Below are positions 17,177 through 26,135 of a stretch of DNA of 64,000 nucleotides, piece by piece; the stretch's first letter is position 1, and every line of letters starts with the position of its first letter. Source of the DNA: Shewanella sp. GD04112. GTDB taxonomy: Bacteria; Pseudomonadota; Gammaproteobacteria; Enterobacterales; Shewanellaceae. The notes beneath the pieces were generated by a model. The model saw nothing but the letters and a program-made list of their open reading frames with translations, had not been told where the DNA came from and made no database searches. Made by a program: the position numbers and the translations under genes. The DNA is taken from positions 3,224,001 through 3,288,000 of the forward strand of contig NZ_JAOEAL010000001.1 of the NCBI RefSeq assembly GCF_029835735.1. The letters run 5' to 3'.

Positions 17177-20100
17177 ATGAGTGACAGCACATTTTTTTTG
17201 GTGAATGGCAAGTCAATCCCAGCGCCAACAGCCTACTCCTTGGTAAACAAGTTAAACAACTTGAACCTAAGGCGATGGATGTATTGTTGTTTCTCTGCCG
17301 GAACGCCGGTGAAGTGGTCAGCAGCGACGAAATTGTTAGCCATTGTTGGCCGGGGGTCGACACGGGCGACAATCCACTGCACAAGATTATCAACCAGTTA
17401 CGTCGAGCACTTGGCGATAGCGCCACCGAATCCCGTTATATTGAGACCATTCGCAAACGTGGCTATCGCACCTTAGCCGAGGTTCGCTTTCCCGTCGGCC
17501 ATGAGGCCAGCGCCACGCCACAGACTTGGCAAGGCGGCTCGCCGTTTCCGGGCCTGCAAGCCTACAGCGCCAACTATGCCGACGTATTCTTCGGCCGCAG
17601 CGAGCAAATTAGCACGCTGCTGAATCGCATTAGTCAACAAATCCAATTTGGCCGCGCCTTCTGCTTAATTTTAGGCCCCAGTGGTAGCGGTAAATCCTCC
17701 TTAATTAATGCAGGTGTATTGCCTAACCTCATGGCCGCCAATGGCTTTAATGGCGTTGGGGTTGTGGCCTACAGCAGCCTCGATTTTGCCGATGTCAGCA
17801 AGGGACAACTGCTCACCGATTTGGCCAGCGCCATGCTCGACTGGGAGCTAAACGACAGCCCTGTATTTGAGGGAATGAGCGCCGATACCCTTGCCACCAA
17901 GCTTGAGCAAGATCCACAAAGCATTGTCGATACGTGTAAACAAAGCCTTAAAAATCAGACCTATGCTACACCGCGCTTTGCCTTATTTATCGACAGATTA
18001 GAGGTATTATTATCATCGCCGCTGTTTAGCGACGCCGAGCGCAGCGCCTTTATCGAGCTGTTAGAGCGTCTTGCCACTTCCCATGCAGTGTTGATTCTAA
18101 GTGCCTGTCGCAACGATTTTTATCCGCTGCTAGTCAATTACCCCAGTCTGATGGCGGGCAAAGCGCGTGGCGCACATTTCGACTTAGCACCGCCCACTCG
18201 CACCGAGTTGTTGCAGATGATCCGCCTGCCAGCCGTTGCCGCCAATTTAGCCTGGGAAATCGATAGCGACACCGCCATGCCGCTCGATGAAATGCTCTGT
18301 AGCGATGCCGCCAGCAACCCAGATGCGCTGCCTATGCTGCAATACACCTTGCAGGCGCTGTACTTACAACGCAGCGACGACGACAAGCTATTGGTCTCTG
18401 TGTATCGCACCTTGGGCGGTATCGAAGGCGCTATTGGTAAAAATGCCGAGCAGGCCATCTCCCATTTAACCGAGGCCGAAAAAGCCAGTCTGCCACGGAT
18501 TTTATCCCTGTTAGTCACCCTGCGTGAGGATGAAAAATCCATCACCAGCCGCACCGCCCGCTGGTCACAGTTGCAAAGTGCGGCCGAAACCGCCCTGGTG
18601 CAAGCCATGGTCGACAGCCGCTTATTTGTGTCCCATCTGCAAAATGGTGAGCCCTGTTTTAGCATCGCCCACGAAGCCCTGCTGCGCCGCTGGCCAAGGG
18701 CGACGGCGTGGATCAGCGAGCATAACGACAGCCTTAGCATTAAGAGCCGACTACAGCATTTATCTCAACGCTGGCTCAGCGAAGCCAAACACAGCGCCTA
18801 TTTGCTGGCCGAGGGAAAACCCTTAAAAGAGGCCCAAAGCCTTAGGCAAAACCCCTTATTTGACTTAGACGAGCGGGAAACCGACTTTATTGCCGCCTCC
18901 AGCAAACGCGCCACTATGCTGCGCTGGACGAGGCGCGTTACCGTCGCCCTGCTGTGCGTACTCACCTTAACCTCAGTCATTATGAGTGTTCGCAGTATCG
19001 AAGCCGAAAAGCTGGCCCAGCAAAAACGCCTCGCCGCCGAAGATCTGCTCGGGTTTATGGTGGGTGACTTCGCCGATAAGATGCGCGGCATCGGCCGGAT
19101 GGACTTACTCGACGGCATCAGTAATAAGGCATTGGAATATTTCACGGATTTCTCCAGCCAAGACGATGAGAAGTACTTAAGCTTCGATGCCCGCTTCCAG
19201 CATGGGCAAACCTTAGAGGCCATGGGCGAAGTCGCCTATTCACGTAATAAAATCGATGAAGCCCGCAGCGCCCTACTCGCCGCACAGGAAAAAATGCTGC
19301 CGCTGCTCGAATTGCAGCCCGAAAACTTAGCCCTGCTAAAAACCTTAGGCGCCAACGCCTTCTGGTTGGGGCAGATTGAATACGATGATAGAAAGTGGGA
19401 ATCGGTCGAACCCTTTTTTGAACTGTATTTGCAATACAGTCAAAAGATGTATTCCTTAGCGCCGGATGATAAGGATGCATTGATGGAACTGTCATATGCA
19501 TATAACTCCCTAGGTTCGCTTTCTATGCAACGACAACAATTCGTTGAAGCAAAGAATGGATTTCAGGAGTCTCTGACATTAAAACTTACTGCTCTAGAAA
19601 CAGATCCTCGTAATACTCAACTTTTATCTGATGTAGTAAATGCACGGTCTTGGTTAGCCAGTGCCTTAACCTCATTAGGTGAAGTTACTTCTGCAATTAA
19701 TATTCATGAAAAAATACAAACTGAACTTTCGAATGAAAAATTAGAGCAACAACCCTATCTTCTTGAAAGGCTTTCAAGTAGCTATCAGCTATCATCAACT
19801 TTGATTAATTATAGAAATGATACTGAACTAGCAGTTGAAAAGGCTAAACTTAGTTTTTTAACTATAAAAAAAGCATCAGACAAAGACTCCGAAAATAGAA
19901 TAATTAAAATGCAGAAAAATTATTCATACTTAAATCTAATAAGCCTTGGTTATGGTGACTTTAATCAAGATGAAAAGCTTAAACTCGAACGTTTAATTGA
20001 ACAAATAAAAATCAACGAAACAGCTTCAAAAAAGGATAAAGAATTATTAGCAAAATACTATCTAGCTCTTGCAAAGCACATGGAAAAAATAAAAAATTAC

Positions 20101-20427
20101 AAAAGCAGTCTAGGCCTTTCTAAAAAAGCAAAGGCTATTTTCATGTCCTTACAAGAATCTAGCTCCAACTCTCAAGACAATATCACACCATTTTCAGAAA
20201 GCTTATTAATAGAAGCATCTTCATTGAAAAACTTAAATGAAAACGATAATTACATTGAAGTATGTAAAGATATAAAGTCCTTACTAACACCTTTTGTAAG
20301 TAAAAACAAAAGTCCAGGAATCACAATCCCATATATAAAATCATTGAAATGCTTAAACGATAAAAACACAGGAATAGAATTAATTGAGATTCTTACTAAA
20401 TCAAAAATTAATAATCTTGAATTTTAA
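17177..20427 (+). CDS. Winged-helix / STAND-ATPase / TPR membrane regulator; 5' end out of frame at a T8 run
   Basis: The OmpR-type winged helix begins before the first in-frame ATG (17275): in that frame the codons back to 17191 read IFFGEWQVNPSANSLLLGK, the usual first strands of the domain, but a stop lies at 17182. The plausible start, ATG at 17177 (MSDSTFF), is in another frame. The two join if one base is gained, or a -1 shift occurs, in the T8 run at 17192-17199, giving 1083 residues. Counting from 17275, Walker A GPSGSGKS is at 134-141, a Walker B-like FALFIDRLEVL near 237-247, one membrane helix near 548-566, and a TPR-like helical tail. This CadC-like layout suggests a membrane signal ATPase that binds DNA. 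The last ~940 bases are strikingly AT-rich. Confidence 0.75.
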
Positions 20428-20444
20428 TCAAAAAGGAGTAAGAA

Positions 20445-20822
20445 ATGCAAAATGTACAAGGTCACGCTCACTTTATCAAAGTGATTGTTAACTTAGATAA
20501 TAATGAACCCGTTTTTACCTATGTCGACACGACTGGTGAGCCGTGCCAAGGTGATGTAACAATTACAGAGGCAAGCACTATCACTTATCAATTAGTGGAT
20601 AATACTGGAAAAGGATTAAAATTTGCTGGCGTTGGTTTCATCACTCCTTTTGATGAAATTATTGACGCCGTAACAATTAGTAGTGATGGACAGTTAGTAC
20701 AACTTGTAGATTTGGACCACACAGCTGGTACAACAAAGTTTCAGTTTGTATTAACAAACACGACAAACACACTAATGTTATTGAGTCCTGATCCAGAAGT
20801 GGTTAACCGTCCTGAAAACTAA
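20445..20822 (+). CDS. Small companion protein, possibly DP-EP family
   Basis: 125 residues, no signal or membrane segment, AT-rich like the end of the preceding gene. It looks all-beta, with DNNEPVFTYVDTTGEPCQGDVTITEASTITYQL and LTNTTNTLMLLSPDPEV. The DP and EP pairs near the ends recall the small DP-EP family, of unknown function, but I hold that loosely. AAAGGAG precedes the ATG, 17 bp after the regulator stop, so the two genes are cotranscribed; a strong terminator follows. Likely a ligand or effector of the STAND protein, by position only. Confidence 0.65.
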   Translation: MQNVQGHAHFIKVIVNLDNNEPVFTYVDTTGEPCQGDVTITEASTITYQLVDNTGKGLKFAGVGFITPFDEIIDAVTISSDGQLVQLVDLDHTAGTTKFQFVLTNTTNTLMLLSPDPEVVNRPEN

Positions 20823-20835
20823 TCTCCATTGAAAT

Positions 20836-20861
20836 GGGACTGCTGAGCAGTCCCCTTTTTT
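20836..20861 (+). terminator. Rho-independent terminator of the STAND regulator operon
   Basis: GGGACTG-CTGAG-CAGTCCC stem followed by C and T6. The remaining bases to 21157 show no gene or further structure. Confidence 0.9.
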
Positions 20862-21157
20862 CCTCTTCCACACTCCCTCTGCTTGCCACAGCCAAACGCC
20901 TTAGCTAGCCAATTCCCTCTACTTTTAACCAATTCTGCTTCGCAAACTTGCGCATTAATTCACCTTTATACGATATAAATCGCACCAAGTCGACGTGAAG
21001 ATTGCCCTAAACCATTCGGAAGCTAATTTTTTATTCATTTATAAACAACAAGTTAAACCAGAAGGTAAGCAGAAGGTATCTTTTCTTCCACCAGAATAAA
21101 GTCATCCTCAGAAAAGCGCCTAGCGCAGATGATTAAAGTTCACGGAGAAAGATAACA

Positions 21158-22177
21158 ATGACAAACTCACCGAAACTGGCACGCCAACAACCCGCCTTAT
21201 CCATTGTCGATGATGCTGCATTGGCCGCAACTCAGCATGCAAAGGCTGCCGAGCTACCGCTGAACTTTTTCGAGCATTCTTCCCTCGAGACCATTGAACT
21301 CTTTATTCAACATTTAACCGAGCCAGTGATCCTAGTGAATGCCAATGGCTTTATCCGTTCGTGCAATCAACGTAGTGCCGAGCTGCTCGATTGCCCGCAG
21401 GCGAGTTTAAAGGGCCAAGACTGGCGCAATTTTTTGACCGAACATCATCAAGCGCGCTATGACAATCTCCTGAGCCACGATGTGCAACTAGGCACTAATT
21501 GTGGTCACCCCGTGCAGCACCCTGCGCAGGAAACCACGCTGATCTGCGCCTCTGGCAAGGCCAAAGATGTTGAATTGTCTATCTCTTATATTCCCAGCCA
21601 TGAACCCGTGTTTGTGATGGTGATGCACGATTTAACTCAACATAAGGCGGAAAACCTCAAGCTGCGTAAGTTGGCCGCCACCGACTCCCTCACCCAACTG
21701 GCGAACCGTCGCTATTTTGATGAAATGCTGCAACAGCAATGGGAAGAATGCACAGCTAAACTGCGCCCCATCAGCGTAGTCATTATCGATGTGGATTATT
21801 TTAAGGTGTTCAATGACCAGTTTGGTCATATCCAAGGTGATGAATGCCTTAGAAAAATCGCCAAAGTAATCGCCAATATTGTGCCTATCGACATCGGTCT
21901 TGCGGCCCGTTACGGCGGCGAGGAGTTTGCGCTGATCCTGCCTAATCACAATGCCAAAATGGCGCTGACCATAGCGCAAAAAATTCAGCAAGGAATTAAT
22001 AATATTCGCTTTACTGACCAAGGGCTTAGGGATTATGTCTCGGTAAGTGCCAGCCAAGGGATTGCCAGCGAAGTTAATGGCCAATTCCGTACTTCACTCG
22101 CCATGGTGTGCGCCGCCGATACCGCGCTTTACCGCGCTAAGGCCGATGGTCGTGACCGGATAAACGCCTCTCTGTAG
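21158..22177 (+). CDS. PAS-GGDEF diguanylate cyclase
   Basis: 339 residues, soluble. A PAS-like domain spans about 44-160 (EPVILVNANGFIRSCNQRSAELL), followed by a helix and a GGDEF domain from about 170. The active-site loop is RYGGEEF (251-257), with DVDYFKVFND (211-220) providing metal and base contacts, so it should make c-di-GMP from GTP. The inhibitory RxxD motif usually five residues before GGEEF is absent (DIGLAARY), so product inhibition may be missing. GGAGAAAGATAAC precedes the ATG. The next gene follows 60 bp downstream on the same strand. Confidence 0.92.
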   Translation: MTNSPKLARQQPALSIVDDAALAATQHAKAAELPLNFFEHSSLETIELFIQHLTEPVILVNANGFIRSCNQRSAELLDCPQASLKGQDWRNFLTEHHQARYDNLLSHDVQLGTNCGHPVQHPAQETTLICASGKAKDVELSISYIPSHEPVFVMVMHDLTQHKAENLKLRKLAATDSLTQLANRRYFDEMLQQQWEECTAKLRPISVVIIDVDYFKVFNDQFGHIQGDECLRKIAKVIANIVPIDIGLAARYGGEEFALILPNHNAKMALTIAQKIQQGINNIRFTDQGLRDYVSVSASQGIASEVNGQFRTSLAMVCAADTALYRAKADGRDRINASL

Positions 22178-22237
22178 GCAGTGGTGATTGCAGCGTAAGC
22201 AATCGTAAGGGAATGAAATTAAACAAGGATGTTGCCC

Positions 22238-24928
22238 ATGAAAACGCCGAATACACCCCATAACACTTCGGATACCTCGACTAACACTGTGGCTCAAGCA
22301 CAGGGTCAAGAGACAGCAGCCTCAATGAATTCACTTTCCTTAACGCCATTTTCTCTCAGTCAGACCCTAGATGTGTTTACCTTCCAAGCTTGGGTTAACA
22401 CTCAACAGGGCGGGACGGTATTTCAATATTGCAACCAAGCCAATAATCCCTGTTTTACGGTACAAATAACGCCACTTGGGCATATCGATATTCGAGTAAA
22501 CAGCCAGTTATTACAGATTGACACTATATCCACCTTAGGCGGCTTAAATGATGGTTATTGGCATTTATTATCTATCACTTATCAATACCATGAATTAAGC
22601 TGTTTTATCGATGGCGATCAAATCCATTTACAGCAGCATACAACGCCCTTAACGGATGAGGCTAAATTAAAAACCGAAAAACAGGCTGCTGCGACTTTCG
22701 ATGGAGAAATCGTTAATATTAATTTGATTGAAACCTGTTTAACCAATACTGAAATTTTAGATTGTTATTTACATCCACAGCAACAAGCGGCGCTGATTGA
22801 CAGCAACCTATATATTTATCCCAAACAACATTCAAAGCAGACTCTCAACTTAATGCCAGCTCAATTGGCAAGACAGGAAGTCATGCTGATTATTTTTAAT
22901 GATACCGAATATAATTTTAGTAAGCAGAACTTAAACAGCAATAACTTTAACAAGCAGCTACCGAGTATTATCCCCGCCCATGAACGCTGCGCATACATGA
23001 TTGAATCCAGCAGTAATAACTGGCCACATTTTATTTACAAGGCGAACTATCAAGCCAAAGAAAGCACCGATATTAAACTGAGCTTTGATATTTTAAAATC
23101 CCTCACGCCCCATCGTTCACAGATTGATTTACAGCTGAGCAATGAACTGGAATTTGATTGCTTTATCAGCCAATCAACTTCAAACCGATTAACGGCCGAG
23201 ATCCGTATCAGCGAAAATGTGGTCACCCGCCAAGCCAAGCATTTTATGCGTTTTATTAACGAAGTGCGCAGCCACATTGCCAGCGACAATATCATTACCG
23301 ATGGCCAGTATTATGCCGAGCAGGATTTTTGGGTAAGCACGGGACAACAGATGCTGGCCTACGAAAATGCCTGCCAACTGTTTAATCGACGCTTGCAAAA
23401 AAGGCCCCTCGCCATCATCAAATGCCGCACCAGCCAAGAGGTCAAACTGGTCTACAAGACGGCGGTCGATTATCACTTAGCCATTAGTGTGCGTTCTAGC
23501 GGCCATGATCACGAAGGGGAAAGTGGCGAGACCAATAGCATAGTGATCGACCTCTCCTTGATGAACAGCATCGAACTCGACCCCATCAGCGGCATTGTCG
23601 CCGTTGGGCCAGGTTGCACTATGCAAGCCTTAACCAGTTATCTGGCGCAAAAGGGCTTAATGCTGCCCCACAGCACCAGCGCCTCCCATGCCTTAGCGGG
23701 CTTTATTATGGGCGGCGGTTGGGGACCTTGGTGTCGTAAATACGGCATGTGCTGCGAAAGCCTAATGCAGGCGGAAATAGTGTTGGGCGTAGGTGAAACC
23801 CAAGTGGTGTCGGCGGCCAATAAGCCCGAACTCCTCTGGGCGCTCAAGGGCGGAGGCGGTTTAAGCTACGGTATTGTCACTCGTTTTTTTATTCAAACCT
23901 TTGCCCTGCCCCCAAGCCTGCTGAAATTTGAACTGGAATGGAACCCGTATCAGCAGGATAGCCAACAGCTACGAGAAACCACCCCAACCTTAAGATTATT
24001 GGAGCGTTGGGAGCAGATTATTCTGGCCGATAATTTGCCGTGTTTGCTGGGCACCAACCTTAAAATTCAAGCCAAACCCACCGTATTGCCTGGGGTAAAA
24101 CCGCCATTAAACACTGGCGTGCAGAATCCCCAAGAGGCTAAACATAACTGCATTATGTACGGCTATTGGGAGGGAAATCCAGCAAGCCTTGCGCACTTTA
24201 TCAAGACCCAGTTTAGTGAGGTCGGCTTAAAACCCAAAAGAGTGCAAATGGCGGCCATGGGCGGCTTAAGCCAATCCTATGGCGATGAATTGATGGAGAG
24301 CTGGAACCGCGAAGCCATTCGGGATTTACAACCCGTCTTAAACCATAGAATGGCCGAACTGCTTAATGATACGGATATACAGCTGTATAAAAATCAGCGC
24401 CAACATTCGCAGGATTTGCTCAAGCCCGCGCCCCATAGGGTGACATCGCGCTTGGCCCATGCACAGGGGCTAAAACAGGGGCATATCGCGCTTATCGACA
24501 GCCTCACCTCATCTCAACTGATTGATGGCAATCGGCAATTAGGCTTGTTTACCTATGTCACCCTAAGTGCCATTGCCGGCGATTTTTATCGCACGCTTGG
24601 TGAAGTGCAAAAAAGCCAGAGCGCCTTCCCTTACAAGGAGCAGGCCTACATTATTCAGTATCAGGCATGGTGGAACAGCGAACTCCAAGAGCAAGCCTTA
24701 ATGCAGGTGAACTCTGTGTATCCCCGAGTGAATAAAGCGCTCGACTGGATAGACACCTGCCGCGATGCCAGCATTGCCAATAGCTCAGGCGCCTTTATCA
24801 GCTTTAAGGACAATACCATCCCTACCGCACGCTACTTTGGGCAAAATTATCAAATGTTGCAGCAGGTTAAGGCCAGTTATTGCCAAGATCCCTTGAATCA
24901 TTTTCGCTCGCGCAAATCGATTGTGTAG
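22238..24928 (+). CDS. LamG-like domain fused to a BBE-type FAD-linked oxidase
   Basis: 896 residues from the ATG at 22238, chosen because AAGGA lies 8 nt upstream; the ATG at 22229 overlaps that SD. About 30-185 is a concanavalin/LamG-like fold (FTFQAWVNTQ, GYWHLLSITYQYHELSCFIDGDQIHL). A second beta-rich region spans about 210-330. From about 385 it is a PCMH-type FAD oxidase: RSSGHDHEG (His for flavin attachment), GPGCTMQALTSYL, GGGWGPWCRKYG, WALKGGGGLSYGIVTRF. The C-terminus RYFGQNYQMLQQVKASY is the berberine-bridge-like tail. No signal is seen. Substrate unknown; carbohydrates or aromatic alcohols are usual for the family. Confidence 0.8.
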   Translation: MKTPNTPHNTSDTSTNTVAQAQGQETAASMNSLSLTPFSLSQTLDVFTFQAWVNTQQGGTVFQYCNQANNPCFTVQITPLGHIDIRVNSQLLQIDTISTLGGLNDGYWHLLSITYQYHELSCFIDGDQIHLQQHTTPLTDEAKLKTEKQAAATFDGEIVNINLIETCLTNTEILDCYLHPQQQAALIDSNLYIYPKQHSKQTLNLMPAQLARQEVMLIIFNDTEYNFSKQNLNSNNFNKQLPSIIPAHERCAYMIESSSNNWPHFIYKANYQAKESTDIKLSFDILKSLTPHRSQIDLQLSNELEFDCFISQSTSNRLTAEIRISENVVTRQAKHFMRFINEVRSHIASDNIITDGQYYAEQDFWVSTGQQMLAYENACQLFNRRLQKRPLAIIKCRTSQEVKLVYKTAVDYHLAISVRSSGHDHEGESGETNSIVIDLSLMNSIELDPISGIVAVGPGCTMQALTSYLAQKGLMLPHSTSASHALAGFIMGGGWGPWCRKYGMCCESLMQAEIVLGVGETQVVSAANKPELLWALKGGGGLSYGIVTRFFIQTFALPPSLLKFELEWNPYQQDSQQLRETTPTLRLLERWEQIILADNLPCLLGTNLKIQAKPTVLPGVKPPLNTGVQNPQEAKHNCIMYGYWEGNPASLAHFIKTQFSEVGLKPKRVQMAAMGGLSQSYGDELMESWNREAIRDLQPVLNHRMAELLNDTDIQLYKNQRQHSQDLLKPAPHRVTSRLAHAQGLKQGHIALIDSLTSSQLIDGNRQLGLFTYVTLSAIAGDFYRTLGEVQKSQSAFPYKEQAYIIQYQAWWNSELQEQALMQVNSVYPRVNKALDWIDTCRDASIANSSGAFISFKDNTIPTARYFGQNYQMLQQVKASYCQDPLNHFRSRKSIV

Positions 24929-25104
24929 CAGAGGATTGATGTCTTGCTAGCGCAGTCAACTCATCAATCTCTGCTGGTGTGGGGCGGTCAGGATCTTTGC
25001 AACACCACACCAACACGGCGTTCGCAATAGCGCTCGCCTAGGCGGCAATTTTAAGGCAAACTCAGCTTCCTTCGTCGTTGAATTATTTGCATTAAAGGTG
25101 ATAC

Positions 25105-26001
25105 ATGACACCGCCACCCGCACTGGCCATAGTGCTTGCCCTGCTGGCCGCGAGCCTGATGGGCACCATTGGCGTATTCGCCCGTTTTGCCGCCCTGCCC
25201 GCCGAACATATTACCTTTTACCGCCTGCTACTCGGCGCGCTGTTTTTAATGGCCTATATGCTGTTAACGGGTAAAGGACGGCAAATTCGCCACAAACCGA
25301 GCAAGCGCACCTTGATCAATGGCGCTATGTTGGCGGGATTTATGGCTTTTTATATCGAGGCCATCGAATACACCCAAATGGCAACGGTGATCATGATTAT
25401 CTATCTCGCCCCTGTGCTGGCGTCACTCTTTGCCCATTTTGTGTTTCACGAAAGACTTAAGCGCTCTAGCATCGCCACAGTGGTGCTCGCCTTGATGGGT
25501 TTTATGCTGATGCTGCCTGTGACCTCGAGTCAGTCACTCTATGACAATGAAATTATGGGGTATTTTTATGCCCTGCTCGCATTGCTGACCTATTGCGGCT
25601 TTATCTTAATCAACCGTAAACCGAGCGCCGCCTCGCCCTATCAAAGCACCTTAGTCCAGCTCAGTGTCGGCGCCCTATGCTTACTGCCCTTAGTGTTAAC
25701 GACGCCCTTAGTGCCGAGTCTGGATCAATTTGCTTGGCTGCTGGCGATTGGCTTCTTTCCGGGCTTTTTAGCCATTCTGTTTGCAGTAAAAGCCCTCGCT
25801 CAATTACCTTCGGTCACCTATGGCACCCTTTCTTACGTCGAACCTGTGGTGGTGGTCGCACTGGCTTGGAGGTTATTTGATGAGGCGCTCACAACACAGC
25901 AAATGCTGGGGGTAACACTGATTATGCTGGCGGGCATGGCACAGGGCTACTTAAGCCAGCGCCACACGACCAGCAAAACCTTAAAGGATTGCCCGACTTA
26001 A
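25105..26001 (+). CDS. EamA/DMT-family transporter
   Basis: 298 residues with about ten hydrophobic segments in two EamA repeats. The N-terminal LLAASLMGTIGVFARFAALPAEHITFYRLLLGALFLMAYML is typical. The second repeat includes the conserved SYVEPVVVVALAWRLFDEALTTQQMLGVTLIMLAGM. Such carriers export metabolites or amino acids, or import some solutes, across the inner membrane; no specific substrate is indicated. AAAGGTG precedes the ATG. It is the last plus-strand gene before a bidirectional terminator. Confidence 0.9.
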   Translation: MTPPPALAIVLALLAASLMGTIGVFARFAALPAEHITFYRLLLGALFLMAYMLLTGKGRQIRHKPSKRTLINGAMLAGFMAFYIEAIEYTQMATVIMIIYLAPVLASLFAHFVFHERLKRSSIATVVLALMGFMLMLPVTSSQSLYDNEIMGYFYALLALLTYCGFILINRKPSAASPYQSTLVQLSVGALCLLPLVLTTPLVPSLDQFAWLLAIGFFPGFLAILFAVKALAQLPSVTYGTLSYVEPVVVVALAWRLFDEALTTQQMLGVTLIMLAGMAQGYLSQRHTTSKTLKDCPT

Positions 26002-26073
26002 ACGTACAGTTAAGCGCATAGTTAAAGGTGAAGTTAAACACAAAGTTAAGCGCACAATTCAAACCTCAGCAAT

Positions 26074-26102
26074 AAAAACGCCGCTAATAAGCGGCGTTTT
26101 TT
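26074..26102. terminator. Bidirectional terminator between convergent genes
   Basis: ACGCCGC-TAATAA-GCGGCGT stem flanked by A5 and T6. Confidence 0.9.
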
Positions 26103-26135
26103 ATCTGATCACTTAAGGCTATTTAAAACAATTAA

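Noticed and set aside
17126..17476. Separate 116-codon frame at the start of the STAND gene
   Set aside because: Its first part is the true start of the winged-helix gene in another frame; its later part is an antiparallel-like shadow without protein character.
26007..26060. Degenerate GTTAAGCGCA-like repeats after the EamA gene
   Set aside because: Imperfect and short; no evidence of function.
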